DNA of 7,242 nt from an uncultured Thermoleophilia bacterium (GCA_903921965.1 CAIXSE010000457.1:1-7242); one strand, 5' to 3'; shown: positions 1-6,038, counted from the stretch's first letter. Notes: generated by a model not told the origin, from the letters alone. Translations and numbers: made by a program.

Positions 1-1
1 G

Positions 2-796
2 GCGCTGCACATCGGCAACTGCCGGGACGCCGGCGGCGCCTTCGCGCCGCTCTTCCCGGCGCACGAGTCGCAGCTGTTCCGCATCCCCGACGAGGTGCCG
101 TACGAGCAGGCGGTGATCGCCGACCCCTTCTCGGTGAGCCTCCACGCCGTGCTCAAGGCGCCGCCGGCGCCCGGCGAGAAGGCACTCGTGTACGGCTGCG
201 GCACGCTGGGCCTGGCGGCGGTCGCCTTCTTGCGCGCCGCCTTCCCCGAGACGGACGTCGTGGCGGTGGCGAAGTACCCGTTCCAGCGCGAGCTGGCGAA
301 GCGGCTGGGCGCGCGCTGGGTCCTGCCGTCCGGGTCCACCAAGGACCTCGTCGCGGAGGTCTCACGCATCACCGGCGAGCCGCCCATCAGGCCGCGCTTC
401 GGCTCGCCGTGGCTGCACGGCGGCGTGGACGTCGTCTACGACAGCGTGGGCTCGGCGAGCACCCTCGCCGCGGGCCTGCGCGTGGCGCGCCCGCTCGCGC
501 GCATCGTGATCACCGGCGTGAGCAAACCGAAGCGCTTCGAGTGGACGCCGCAGTACTTCAAGGAGATCGAGCTGGTCGGCTCCAACGCCTTCGGGGTCGA
601 GGAGCTCGAGGGGCAGCGCAAGCACGCCTTCGAGATCTACTTCGACCTGCTGGCCTCCGGCCGCCTGCGGATGCCCTCGCTGGTCACGCACCGCTTCGCC
701 CTCGACGACTACCGCGCGGCGCTGCTCACCGCGCACCAGAAGGGCCGCAACCGCGCCGTGAAGGTGGTGTTCCGGTTCCCCGGGGCGGAGGGGTAG
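2..796 (+). CDS. Zinc-type (MDR family) alcohol dehydrogenase, 5'-truncated
   Basis: This is the C-terminal 264 codons of a medium-chain, threonine dehydrogenase-like alcohol/polyol dehydrogenase. The frame is open to the window edge, so the gene starts upstream; the GTG at 95 lies inside conserved sequence and is not the start. Seen: IGNCRD then FPAHESQLFRIPDEV, typical of the end of the catalytic lobe; the ADPFSVSLHAVL helix; the Rossmann motif GCGTLG near visible residue 65; a GGVDVVYDSVGSAS strand-turn; and the C-terminal return to the catalytic fold (RFALDDYRAAL, AVKVVF). The missing N-terminus should hold the catalytic-zinc Cys/His-Glu residues, so activity cannot be judged. The residue after the second Rossmann strand is not an obvious Asp, so NADP may be used (inference). 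The family oxidises or reduces an alcohol or sugar; the substrate is unknown. TAG stop at 794; a GC hairpin follows about 27 nt later. Confidence 0.9.
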   Translation, partial: ALHIGNCRDAGGAFAPLFPAHESQLFRIPDEVPYEQAVIADPFSVSLHAVLKAPPAPGEKALVYGCGTLGLAAVAFLRAAFPETDVVAVAKYPFQRELAKRLGARWVLPSGSTKDLVAEVSRITGEPPIRPRFGSPWLHGGVDVVYDSVGSASTLAAGLRVARPLARIVITGVSKPKRFEWTPQYFKEIELVGSNAFGVEELEGQRKHAFEIYFDLLASGRLRMPSLVTHRFALDDYRAALLTAHQKGRNRAVKVVFRFPGAEG

Positions 797-823
797 GGAC
801 GGAGCGGCGCCGGCTGGCGCGCG

Positions 824-841
824 GGCCGCGAGCGCGCGGCC
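824..841 (+). terminator. GC hairpin downstream of the dehydrogenase, possible terminator
   Basis: GGCCGCG, loop AGCG, CGCGGCC forms a perfect 7-bp stem beginning 27 nt after the dehydrogenase stop. No T-run follows, which is common for actinobacterial hairpin terminators. In sequence this GC-rich, a 7-bp stem can arise by chance, so the call is tentative. Confidence 0.35.
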
Positions 842-869
842 GCAGGCGCGCACGCGCGGGCGCCCGCTG

Positions 870-898
870 CTGACAAACGCCGTCTCGTGTGTGACCAT
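870..898 (+). promoter_or_regulatory. Possible promoter for a leaderless DUF362 transcript
   Basis: CTGACA at 870-875 resembles a -35 box. After a 17-nt spacer, GACCAT at 893-898 keeps the A, A and T of the TATAAT positions 2, 5 and 6. Transcription would then start about 7 nt later, at the ATG at 905, which has no Shine-Dalgarno sequence. That geometry fits a leaderless mRNA, a common class in actinobacteria. A 12-bp palindrome, GCGGGCGCCCGC (856-867), lies just upstream of the -35. The -10 match is weak. Confidence 0.35.
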
Positions 899-904
899 CG
901 GACC

Positions 905-1936
905 ATGCCGAAGGTCGTGATCGCCAGAGCGTCGCGCGTCGACCCGGAGGGGCGCACCGAGTGCCTCGACCGCGCCCTCGAGAGCGCCGGCTTCTTCGGC
1001 CTCCTCGCCGCGCTGCCGGCCTCCACGCCCATCGCGATCAAGGCCAACATCGGGCCCGCGTCCCAGTGCGGCTACCACTACTTCACCGACCCTGTGCTGG
1101 TGGACCACCTCTGGGACCGCATCGAGGCGGCGGGGTTCCCCGACATCGCCATCGTGGAGAGCGAGACCACGACCAGCGCGGGGTTCGCCAACGCCACCCC
1201 CGACGTCATGGCGCCCGGCCTGGGCTACCGCCACCCCGTCACCAACCTCACCGCCGAGGAGACGCGCACCGTGCGGTTCCACGGCTGCGACCTCACCCTG
1301 TCGGAGCGGCTGTTCGGCAGCTTCACCGTCAGCTTCGCCAAGGGCAAGAACCACGACCTCATGTGGTTCACGGGCGCCCTGAAGAACATGTACGGGGCCA
1401 TCCCCATGGACAAGTACCAGTCCTTCCACCACCGCAGGTCGGGGCTCGACGTGGCCGGCGCCATCGTGGCCGTGAACCTGCTGCAGACGCCGCGGTTCGC
1501 GATCGTCGACTGGATCGACGGCGTCGACGGCGGCGAGGTCTGCTACTTCCCGAAGAAGCTGGGCGAGGAGGAGCTGAGCCGGGTGCACGCGCACCCGCGG
1601 CGCATCCTGGCCGGGGAAGACGCCCTGGCGGTGGACGAAGTCCTGTGCCGCAAGATGGGCTACGACACCGGTCGCGTGCCCATGCTCGTCAGGATGCGCG
1701 CCGAGCTGGCCGGGCGCCGCGCCGGCGGCCACGCGGAGAAGCGCGGCGCCCGCGACTACGAGGTCGTCGGCGATACCGTCGCCCCTCTCCCCGAGTGGCG
1801 GCGACTGCCGCGCACGACGCACTGGAAGGCGAGCCTGCAGGACCGCATCCCGTTCATCTCCAACAAGGTGATCGGGGCGAGCATCCGCAAGTACCACTTC
1901 GACGAGGAGCTGTTCGAGAAGGACGCCCCGCGTTGA
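905..1936 (+). CDS. DUF362 domain-containing protein
   Basis: A 343-residue protein that matches DUF362 by its internal motifs. Seen: IKANIGP near residues 45-51; a DPVLVDHLWDRIEAAGF helix; KGKNHD at about 146-151; FTGALKNMYGAIP at about 155-167, the most diagnostic stretch (family form: T-G-alpha-KN-h-G); DWIDGVDGGE at about 202-211; and ALAVDEVLCRKMGYD. The family is uncharacterised biochemically and some members are fused to 4Fe-4S ferredoxin domains. No CxxCxxC cluster motif is present here, so this is a stand-alone, probably cytoplasmic version with no signal peptide or membrane segment. ATG 905 is preferred: MPKVVIARA starts the first beta strand, whereas the in-frame GTG at 887 adds only six unlikely residues. 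Neither start has a clear ribosome binding site. The downstream DUF2207 gene begins 16 bp after the stop, suggesting co-transcription. Confidence 0.85.
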   Translation: MPKVVIARASRVDPEGRTECLDRALESAGFFGLLAALPASTPIAIKANIGPASQCGYHYFTDPVLVDHLWDRIEAAGFPDIAIVESETTTSAGFANATPDVMAPGLGYRHPVTNLTAEETRTVRFHGCDLTLSERLFGSFTVSFAKGKNHDLMWFTGALKNMYGAIPMDKYQSFHHRRSGLDVAGAIVAVNLLQTPRFAIVDWIDGVDGGEVCYFPKKLGEEELSRVHAHPRRILAGEDALAVDEVLCRKMGYDTGRVPMLVRMRAELAGRRAGGHAEKRGARDYEVVGDTVAPLPEWRRLPRTTHWKASLQDRIPFISNKVIGASIRKYHFDEELFEKDAPR

Positions 1937-1952
1937 GGGGAACGGCGCCGCC

Positions 1953-3956
1953 GTGAGCCGGCCCAGGCTCGGGTGCGCCGGCTGGACGGTCGTCACCGTC
2001 CTGGCGGTGATCGTGACGATCGTCGTCGTGTCCGCCGTGATCGTGCCGTCGCAGCGCAAGTGGTACGCGATCGACGAGGTGCGCATCCGCGACGCGGTGC
2101 TGCGCGACGGCACGCTCGTCTCGGCGGAGCGCTTCAGCTACACGTTCCACGGTCGCTACACGCGCGTGTACCGCGACATCCCGTGGGACGGGCACGAGAT
2201 CACCGTCACCGGCGTGACCGGGCCGGACGGGAGGCCGCTCAGGCGCCTGCCGTCCGGCTGGACGCCGGCGTCGGGGCCGCCGCGCGAGGCCGCGCCGGGC
2301 GCCGACCCCACGCCGTCGCCGTGGACCTCGATCGCGCCGGAGCTGCGGCCGGCCGGCTACTACCGCGTGACCGAGGCGAGCGCCGACTGGCTCGGCACCG
2401 TCACGCGGATCGAGGCGTTCGCGGTGCTCGACGACACGACGGCCGACTTCACCTTCGAGTGGCGCGCGGACGGCGCGGCCATCCGCTGGCAGGACACCGG
2501 CGAGCTGCAGTGGCAGCTCGTCGGGCGTGGCTGGGAGGTCCCCATCGGCAGGGTCAGGGCGGCGGTCACCCTGCCGCGGCCGGTGCCCCGCGACAAAGTG
2601 CGGGCGTGGGGCCACGGGCCGCTCAACGGCGAGCTCCACGTGCTGGACGACGGCACCGTCACGCTCGCCGTGGACGACCTGGCGCCGCGCACGTTCGTCG
2701 AGGTGCACGAGCTCTTCCCGCCCCGCCTGCTCTCGCAGGCGGAGGAGATCCCGTTCGACGTCACCGGGCGCATCCTGCGCTCCGAGGCGCGGGACGCGGC
2801 GCGGGCCAACGCGCAACGCGAGGCCGCCCGCGCCGTGGTCGCCCGCGACGAGCGCGACCGGCGCATCGCGCGACTGGTCACCGCGGTCGCCGCGCTGGCC
2901 GCCCTGCTCGCGTGGCTCGTCATCTGGGTGCGGAACGGGCGCGAGTACCGGCCGCGGTTCCGCGAGAAGTACCTGCGCGAGCCGCCCGCCGGCCTGCCGC
3001 CGGCCCTCGTCGGCCTGCTCTGGCGCATGGGACGCACGGTCAACGACCGCGACCTGACGGCGACGCTGCTGGACCTCGCCGCCAAGGGCGTGGTGCGGAT
3101 CGAGGCGGTGCCGCCGGACGCGGCCTCCCCGAAGCGGAAGGCCGCCGCGAAAGGTCCGGACCTGCGCCTCACGCTGCAGGTCGAGGGTGTCGACGCCGTC
3201 GACGAGCTCACCGAGCCGCTCATCGACCTCCTGTTCGGTGACATCGCCGAGCGCGATTCCCTGACGCTCAGCGAGCTCCCGCGCTGGGCCAAACGCCATC
3301 CGGGCAAGTTCCGCCGCGGTCTCGAGAAGTGGCGCGGCGGGGTCGAGCGGCGAGCCGGAGAGCTCGGCTTCCTGGAGAAGGGCGGCGGCAGGCACGTGGC
3401 GCAGGCCGCCGCCGCGGCGGTCGCGGCGGCCGTGACGGCCCTCGCCATGTCGGTGTGGGGCGACGACCCCTGGCTGCTCGTGCCCGTCGCCCTGCTCGCG
3501 CTGCTCGCCTGCTTCTCGGCCGTCATGCGCCGGCGCTCGCGCGAGGCGGCCGAGCTGGTCGCGCGGTACGCCGCCCTGTATCGCTACCTGCGCGACTTCG
3601 GCCGCCTGCAGGAGAAGCCGCCGGAGGCCGTCGTGCTCTGGGAGCAGTACCTGGTGTACGCCGTCGTGTTCGGCATCGCCGAGAAGGTGCTGAAGCAGAT
3701 GAAGGTGACGGTGCCCGAGGTGCTCGAAGACGCCTCGCTCCAGCAGACGTTCTGGTTCACGTCACCGACGAGTGCGGCGTCCTTCGGCAGCGCCTTCGAG
3801 GCCGTGTCGTCGTTCTCCGCCGGCCTCACCGCCGCCGTCATCGCCGCCTCGCCGCAGACGTCCGGCAGCGGCTCGACGAGCTCGAGCTCCTCGTCGAGCG
3901 GGTTCTCCTCCGGCGGAGGGGGCGGCGGCGGAGGCGGCGGCGGCGGCGCTGATTGA
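1953..3956 (+). CDS. DUF2207 family membrane protein with Ser/Gly-rich tail
   Basis: A 667-residue integral membrane protein of the DUF2207 (predicted membrane protein) family; function unknown. Seen: a first membrane helix at 11-31; an extracytoplasmic beta-rich domain at about 36-275 opening with VLRDGTLVSAERFSYTFHG and YTRVYRDIP, the family hallmark; a second helix at about 306-327; a cytoplasmic region with a winged-helix-like stretch (DRDLTATLLDLAAKGVVRIE, 365-384); a helix pair at about 481-500 and 506-524; and the conserved LWEQYLVYAVVFGIAEKV at 562-579. The C-terminus is a serine run, then 12 consecutive glycines and Ala-Asp. Such a Gly-rich end is usual in this family. GTG 1953 is chosen because GAGGGGA (1935-1941) lies 11 nt upstream, overlapping the DUF362 stop. 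The TGA stop is the first three bases of the tandem array. Length is normal for the family; no frameshift is seen. Confidence 0.88.
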   Translation: MSRPRLGCAGWTVVTVLAVIVTIVVVSAVIVPSQRKWYAIDEVRIRDAVLRDGTLVSAERFSYTFHGRYTRVYRDIPWDGHEITVTGVTGPDGRPLRRLPSGWTPASGPPREAAPGADPTPSPWTSIAPELRPAGYYRVTEASADWLGTVTRIEAFAVLDDTTADFTFEWRADGAAIRWQDTGELQWQLVGRGWEVPIGRVRAAVTLPRPVPRDKVRAWGHGPLNGELHVLDDGTVTLAVDDLAPRTFVEVHELFPPRLLSQAEEIPFDVTGRILRSEARDAARANAQREAARAVVARDERDRRIARLVTAVAALAALLAWLVIWVRNGREYRPRFREKYLREPPAGLPPALVGLLWRMGRTVNDRDLTATLLDLAAKGVVRIEAVPPDAASPKRKAAAKGPDLRLTLQVEGVDAVDELTEPLIDLLFGDIAERDSLTLSELPRWAKRHPGKFRRGLEKWRGGVERRAGELGFLEKGGGRHVAQAAAAAVAAAVTALAMSVWGDDPWLLVPVALLALLACFSAVMRRRSREAAELVARYAALYRYLRDFGRLQEKPPEAVVLWEQYLVYAVVFGIAEKVLKQMKVTVPEVLEDASLQQTFWFTSPTSAASFGSAFEAVSSFSAGLTAAVIAASPQTSGSGSTSSSSSSSGFSSGGGGGGGGGGGGAD

Positions 3957-4258
3957 CCGACGTAGCGGGGTCAACGAGGGGTGCGCCGGAGGGGCACCCC
4001 TCACTGACCGACGTAGCGGGGTCAACGAGGGGTGCGCCGGAGGGGCACCCCTCACTGACCGACGCAGCCGGGTCGACGAGGGGTGCGCCGGAGGGGCACC
4101 CCTCACTGACCGACGTAGCGGGGTCAACGAGGGGTGCGCCGGAGGGGCACCCCTCACTGACCGACGCAGCCGGGTCAACGAGGGGTGCGCCGGAGGGGCA
4201 CCCCTCACTGACCGACGCAGCCGGGTCGACGAGGGGTGCGCCGCGCCGCATGCCTCAC
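3954..4258. repeat. 51-bp tandem repeat array, five units plus one decayed, each with a hairpin
   Basis: Units are 3954-4004, 4005-4055, 4056-4106, 4107-4157 and 4158-4208, all exactly 51 bp and head-to-tail. A sixth, 4209-4258, is 50 bp with a rewritten end. Each unit starts TGACCGACG and ends GCACCCCTCAC. Unit positions 23-31 (GAGGGGTGC) and 41-49 (GCACCCCTC) form a perfect 9-bp stem around a 9-nt loop (GCCGGAGGG). Upstream, TGACC (1-5) can pair with GGTCA or GGTCG (16-20). Only unit positions 10, 14 and 20 vary among the five full units. The array occupies the entire gap between convergent genes. It is probably a REP-like or multi-hairpin bidirectional terminator (inference). It is not a CRISPR: there are no unique spacers between units. 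Confidence 0.97.
3976..4002. terminator. First array hairpin, likely bidirectional terminator for the convergent genes
   Basis: The 9-bp stem of unit 1 begins 19 nt after the DUF2207 stop codon. Equivalent perfect hairpins recur at 51-bp spacing (4027-4053, 4078-4104, 4129-4155, 4180-4206). Read from the other strand, the first perfect hairpin lies about 49 nt beyond the stop of the minus-strand gene at 4255. No T-tract follows on either strand, so termination would rest on stem stability. The role is inferred from position. Confidence 0.5.
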
Positions 4259-4752
4259 GCCGCCCGCGCGAACGGCTCGTCGATGGCGACGTGCGACGGA
4301 TGCTCGGGGTCGTAGCGCACGGTGACCGAAGCTCCCGGCCGCAAGACGCACTCCACCACCGGACTGACGAACTGGGTGGTCCGCGCCTGGTAGGGGGGCC
4401 GGTCGCGAAGCCTGACCTCGAGATCGCAGACGACCTGGTGGCGAGCGCCCTCGCGCGCCCACCTCACGGCGCCGGTCTCCTTCATGCGCACCACGGTCGC
4501 TCCAGTGACCGTACCGTGCGCCAGCACCTTCCGCACGCCTCGCTCGGGCACGAAGGTGATGGCGAGCGCCGACGCGACCACGAAGGCGACCGAGACCACG
4601 ATGGACGTGACGATCGCGCCCGTACCTCCGCCGATGGTCGCCGGCCACACCGCGTCCTCGCTCCACCCCGCCGCGTGACCGAGCCAGTAGCCCACCCAGC
4701 CGCCGACGATGCCGCACAGCACGATGATGGTGATGTTCACTGCCTTGAGCAT
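4255..4752 (-). CDS. Two-helix membrane protein with soluble C-terminal domain, unknown function
   Basis: A 165-residue protein that I cannot assign to a named family. Seen: membrane helix 1 at about 5-25 (VNITIIVLCGIVGGWVGYWL); a short loop; membrane helix 2 at about 44-66; then a roughly 95-residue soluble domain. That domain contains GTVTGATVVRMKETGAVR, then HQVVCDLEVRL, PPYQARTTQFVSPV, and ends LRPGASVTVRYDPEHPSHVAID. The pattern (G-x-V-x-A-x-V, V-x-L-x-V, L-x-P-G, V-R-Y-D-P) recurs in small actinobacterial membrane proteins, possibly a beta-barrel or OB-like fold; this is from general familiarity, not a search. ATG 4752 is chosen because AGGGGGGAG lies directly upstream and the protein then begins at its hydrophobic helix; longer in-frame upstream sequence reads as low-complexity Arg/Gly. 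The stop codon lies inside the decayed sixth repeat of the convergent array. Confidence 0.8.
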   Translation of the reverse strand: MLKAVNITIIVLCGIVGGWVGYWLGHAAGWSEDAVWPATIGGGTGAIVTSIVVSVAFVVASALAITFVPERGVRKVLAHGTVTGATVVRMKETGAVRWAREGARHQVVCDLEVRLRDRPPYQARTTQFVSPVVECVLRPGASVTVRYDPEHPSHVAIDEPFARAA

Positions 4753-4753
4753 G

Positions 4754-4762
4754 CTCCCCCCT
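4754..4762 (-). promoter_or_regulatory. Ribosome binding site fixing the start at 4752
   Basis: On the minus strand AGGGGGGAG ends one base before the ATG, with its G-rich core 3 nt from it. This close but strong site supports 4752 over the upstream in-frame start at 4878. Confidence 0.6.
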
Positions 4763-4773
4763 CTCCCCGGCCC

Positions 4774-4799
4774 GTCCGGACCACGACGCCGTGCCGGAC
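4774..4799. repeat. Inverted repeat upstream of the two-helix membrane protein gene
   Basis: GTCCGG (4774-4779) pairs with CCGGAC (4794-4799). Inside, CAC (4782-4784) pairs with GTG (4791-4793), giving nine base pairs with a two-base bulge and a six-base loop. It ends 22 bp upstream of the start codon at 4752, so it could be an operator or a leader hairpin. Role not established. Confidence 0.4.
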
Positions 4800-4834
4800 A
4801 CCACCTGCGTTCCTCTTTCCCCGTGAGACGCGTC

Positions 4835-4854
4835 GGCCGGCGTTGCCGCCGGCC
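4835..4854. repeat. 8-bp perfect hairpin between minus-strand genes
   Basis: GGCCGGCG, loop TTGC, CGCCGGCC. It lies in the 195-bp gap between the ABM-like gene and the two-helix membrane protein gene, after the stronger hairpin at 4892-4928 in the direction of transcription. It may back up that terminator or may be a chance feature of GC-rich DNA. Confidence 0.35.
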
Positions 4855-4891
4855 CGGCTGCGCCCCGTGCACCGGCACCCCCGTACGCGGA

Positions 4892-4928
4892 AGCGCCGCG
4901 GGTGGCCCTTCCGGCCGCCCGCGGCGCT
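4892..4928 (-). terminator. Strong hairpin terminator of the ABM-like gene
   Basis: AGCGCCGCGGG (4892-4902) pairs perfectly with CCCGCGGCGCT (4918-4928). After one mismatch, GGCC (4904-4907) pairs with GGCC (4913-4916) around loop CTTCC. This 15-bp interrupted stem starts 19 nt beyond the stop of the gene at 4948-5247. No long T-run follows, but stability and position make a terminator likely. It implies the downstream membrane-protein gene has its own promoter. Confidence 0.65.
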
Positions 4929-4947
4929 CGTCCCGTCCTGCTCCCGG

Positions 4948-5247
4948 CTACGCCGCCCTGGTCGCCGCGTAGGAGCGGTTCTCGACCTCCTCTGCCCATG
5001 CGATCCGCGGCTCGGAGACGACCCCGCCGCGCTCCATCGCCTCGCGAAGCGACGGGTCCGCGGCGAACTCCTCGGCGCGCTCGCGAGACGGCCAGCGAGT
5101 GATCGCCGTCACGTCGTTCCCGCCCTCGCCGCTGCGGTAGAGGGTGTGACCCTGGCTGCCGTACCTGGCCCGCACGGCCTCGTGGTCGTCGAAGACGCGC
5201 TTCCACGCGTCGAAGTCACGTACCGTGTGCTGGATGATGAGTTCCAT
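4948..5247 (-). CDS. Small dimeric alpha-beta-barrel protein (ABM/cyclase-like)
   Basis: A 99-residue cytoplasmic protein of the dimeric ferredoxin-like barrel type (antibiotic biosynthesis monooxygenase and relatives). Seen: strand 1 MELIIQHTV; helix DFDAWKRVFDDHEAVRARYG; strand QGHTLYRS; strand DVTAITRWPS, the usual position of the conserved W; helix RERAEEFAADPSLREAMERGG; and a last strand PRIAWAEEVE. Family members include quinone-type monooxygenases and stress-related or purely structural proteins, so no reaction is assigned. ATG 5247 is chosen because AGGAG (5258-5262) and AGGTGG (5252-5257) precede it and the fold begins at MELII; the open frame further upstream is Arg/Ala-rich and unlike protein. 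It lies 151 bp downstream of the reductase gene on the same strand and is followed by a strong hairpin. Confidence 0.82.
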   Translation of the reverse strand: MELIIQHTVRDFDAWKRVFDDHEAVRARYGSQGHTLYRSGEGGNDVTAITRWPSRERAEEFAADPSLREAMERGGVVSEPRIAWAEEVENRSYAATRAA

Positions 5248-5250
5248 CGC

Positions 5251-5262
5251 TCCACCTCTCCT
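5251..5262 (-). promoter_or_regulatory. Ribosome binding site of the ABM-like gene
   Basis: The minus strand reads AGGAGAGGTGG upstream of ATG 5247, two overlapping Shine-Dalgarno matches 4 and 10 nt from the start. It decides the start against the longer frame that opens at 5418. Confidence 0.65.
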
Positions 5263-5398
5263 GTGGCGGGACGCCGCCCGCACCGCGGGCCCGCCGCGCC
5301 ACCGCCATGGCGAAAGGTTGCCCCTATGTCTACAGGAAAAACCTCGCTTGCCGTTCTGCGGTGCCGCCGCGGACGTGTGCGCTCGGGCAGACCTGCCG

Positions 5399-6034
5399 TC
5401 AGCTCGAGATGGCCACAACGTGCCGGACGAAGCGCGGGGTCGCGGCCTCGTCCACGAGGAAGTGGGCGAGACATGCGCGCGGCAGCGGGTGGTCGTGGTC
5501 GAAGTCCATGTCGGCCTGCACGCGATAGCCGGGGCGAAACGGGTCCTCGGTGAGCTGCGGCGGACGGACGACCGTCCAGTCCAGCCCGCTCTCCTCGAGC
5601 AGACGCTCCATCACACGCATGTCCTCGTACGCCGGTTCGAGGAAGAACGGGCGGACGACGAGCTTGTACAGCACAGGCGCACCTTTGCGCGGGCCCACGC
5701 CCGCGGACGAGACGGCGATGATGCGCCGGCGGCCTGTGCGCTCCATCGCGCCAAGTACGTTCTCGGTCCCGATGGAGTACAACTTCGTCCCCTCCCGCGC
5801 GACCATCGGGTTCGACACGCCGACGCAATCGACGATCGCGCCGGCGCCTCTGAAGGCCGGGTCGAGCGAGTCGGGCTCCATGACGTCGGCGGCGATCTTC
5901 TGCAGGCGCGGGTGCTCCAGTTCCACGCGCTCGGGGTGCCGCGCCGCGGCCACCACATCGTGACCCGTGTCGAGCCCCCGCTCCACGACCGCGCGGCCCG
6001 TACCCCCCGTCGCCCCGAGCACCACGAGTCTCAT
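5399..6034 (-). CDS. NAD(P)-binding NmrA-like reductase (atypical SDR)
   Basis: A 211-residue atypical short-chain dehydrogenase of the NAD(P)H-binding/NmrA-like group, similar in layout to flavin/biliverdin reductase-like proteins. Seen: the N-terminal Rossmann motif GATGGTG at residues 7-13; AARHPER at 30-36, where Arg32 is placed to bind the NADP 2'-phosphate; AADVMEPDSL at 48-57; DCVGVSN at 69-75; IIAVSSAGVG at 105-114; and LDWTVVRPPQLTE at 151-163, typical of this group. There is no classical YxxxK catalytic pair at the expected place, so it may be a redox sensor or a reductase that uses another mechanism. ATG 6034 follows a good GGAGGTG site. It is the first minus-strand gene after the divergent intergenic region. 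The ABM-like gene follows after 151 bp; small barrels and NAD(P)-dependent reductases often co-occur in quinone or stress metabolism, but that link is inference. Confidence 0.88.
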   Translation of the reverse strand: MRLVVLGATGGTGRAVVERGLDTGHDVVAAARHPERVELEHPRLQKIAADVMEPDSLDPAFRGAGAIVDCVGVSNPMVAREGTKLYSIGTENVLGAMERTGRRRIIAVSSAGVGPRKGAPVLYKLVVRPFFLEPAYEDMRVMERLLEESGLDWTVVRPPQLTEDPFRPGYRVQADMDFDHDHPLPRACLAHFLVDEAATPRFVRHVVAISS

Positions 6035-6038
6035 CGCC

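Noticed and set aside
943..957. Stray copy of the array unit (CCGGAGGGGCGCACC)
   Set aside because: The match is a short GC-rich stretch inside the DUF362 coding sequence without the rest of the unit or its stem.
362..2113. A 583-codon open frame on the minus strand
   Set aside because: It runs antisense to the dehydrogenase, DUF362 and DUF2207 genes, has Arg/Ala/Gly-rich low-complexity translation and no recognisable domain. Such shadows are expected at this GC content.
3954..4258. CRISPR array
   Set aside because: The units abut directly with no unique spacers, the unit is 51 bp, and no cas gene is present.
3953..4315. A 120-residue repeat protein starting at TTG 3953
   Set aside because: Four frames are equally open through the array, there is no well-spaced ribosome binding site, and the tail runs into the antisense of the minus-strand gene. 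It is kept only as a low-interest observation.
5313..5350. Promoter for the ABM-like gene in the locally AT-richer patch between it and the reductase
   Set aside because: The minus strand shows TGTAGACAT and a T-run, but no -35/-10 pair at acceptable spacing that I could defend.
3772..5553. A 593-codon plus-strand frame through the array and beyond
   Set aside because: It starts inside the DUF2207 gene, crosses the repeat units and then runs antisense to two well-supported minus-strand genes. It is open only because the 51-bp unit preserves frame and the region is GC-rich.
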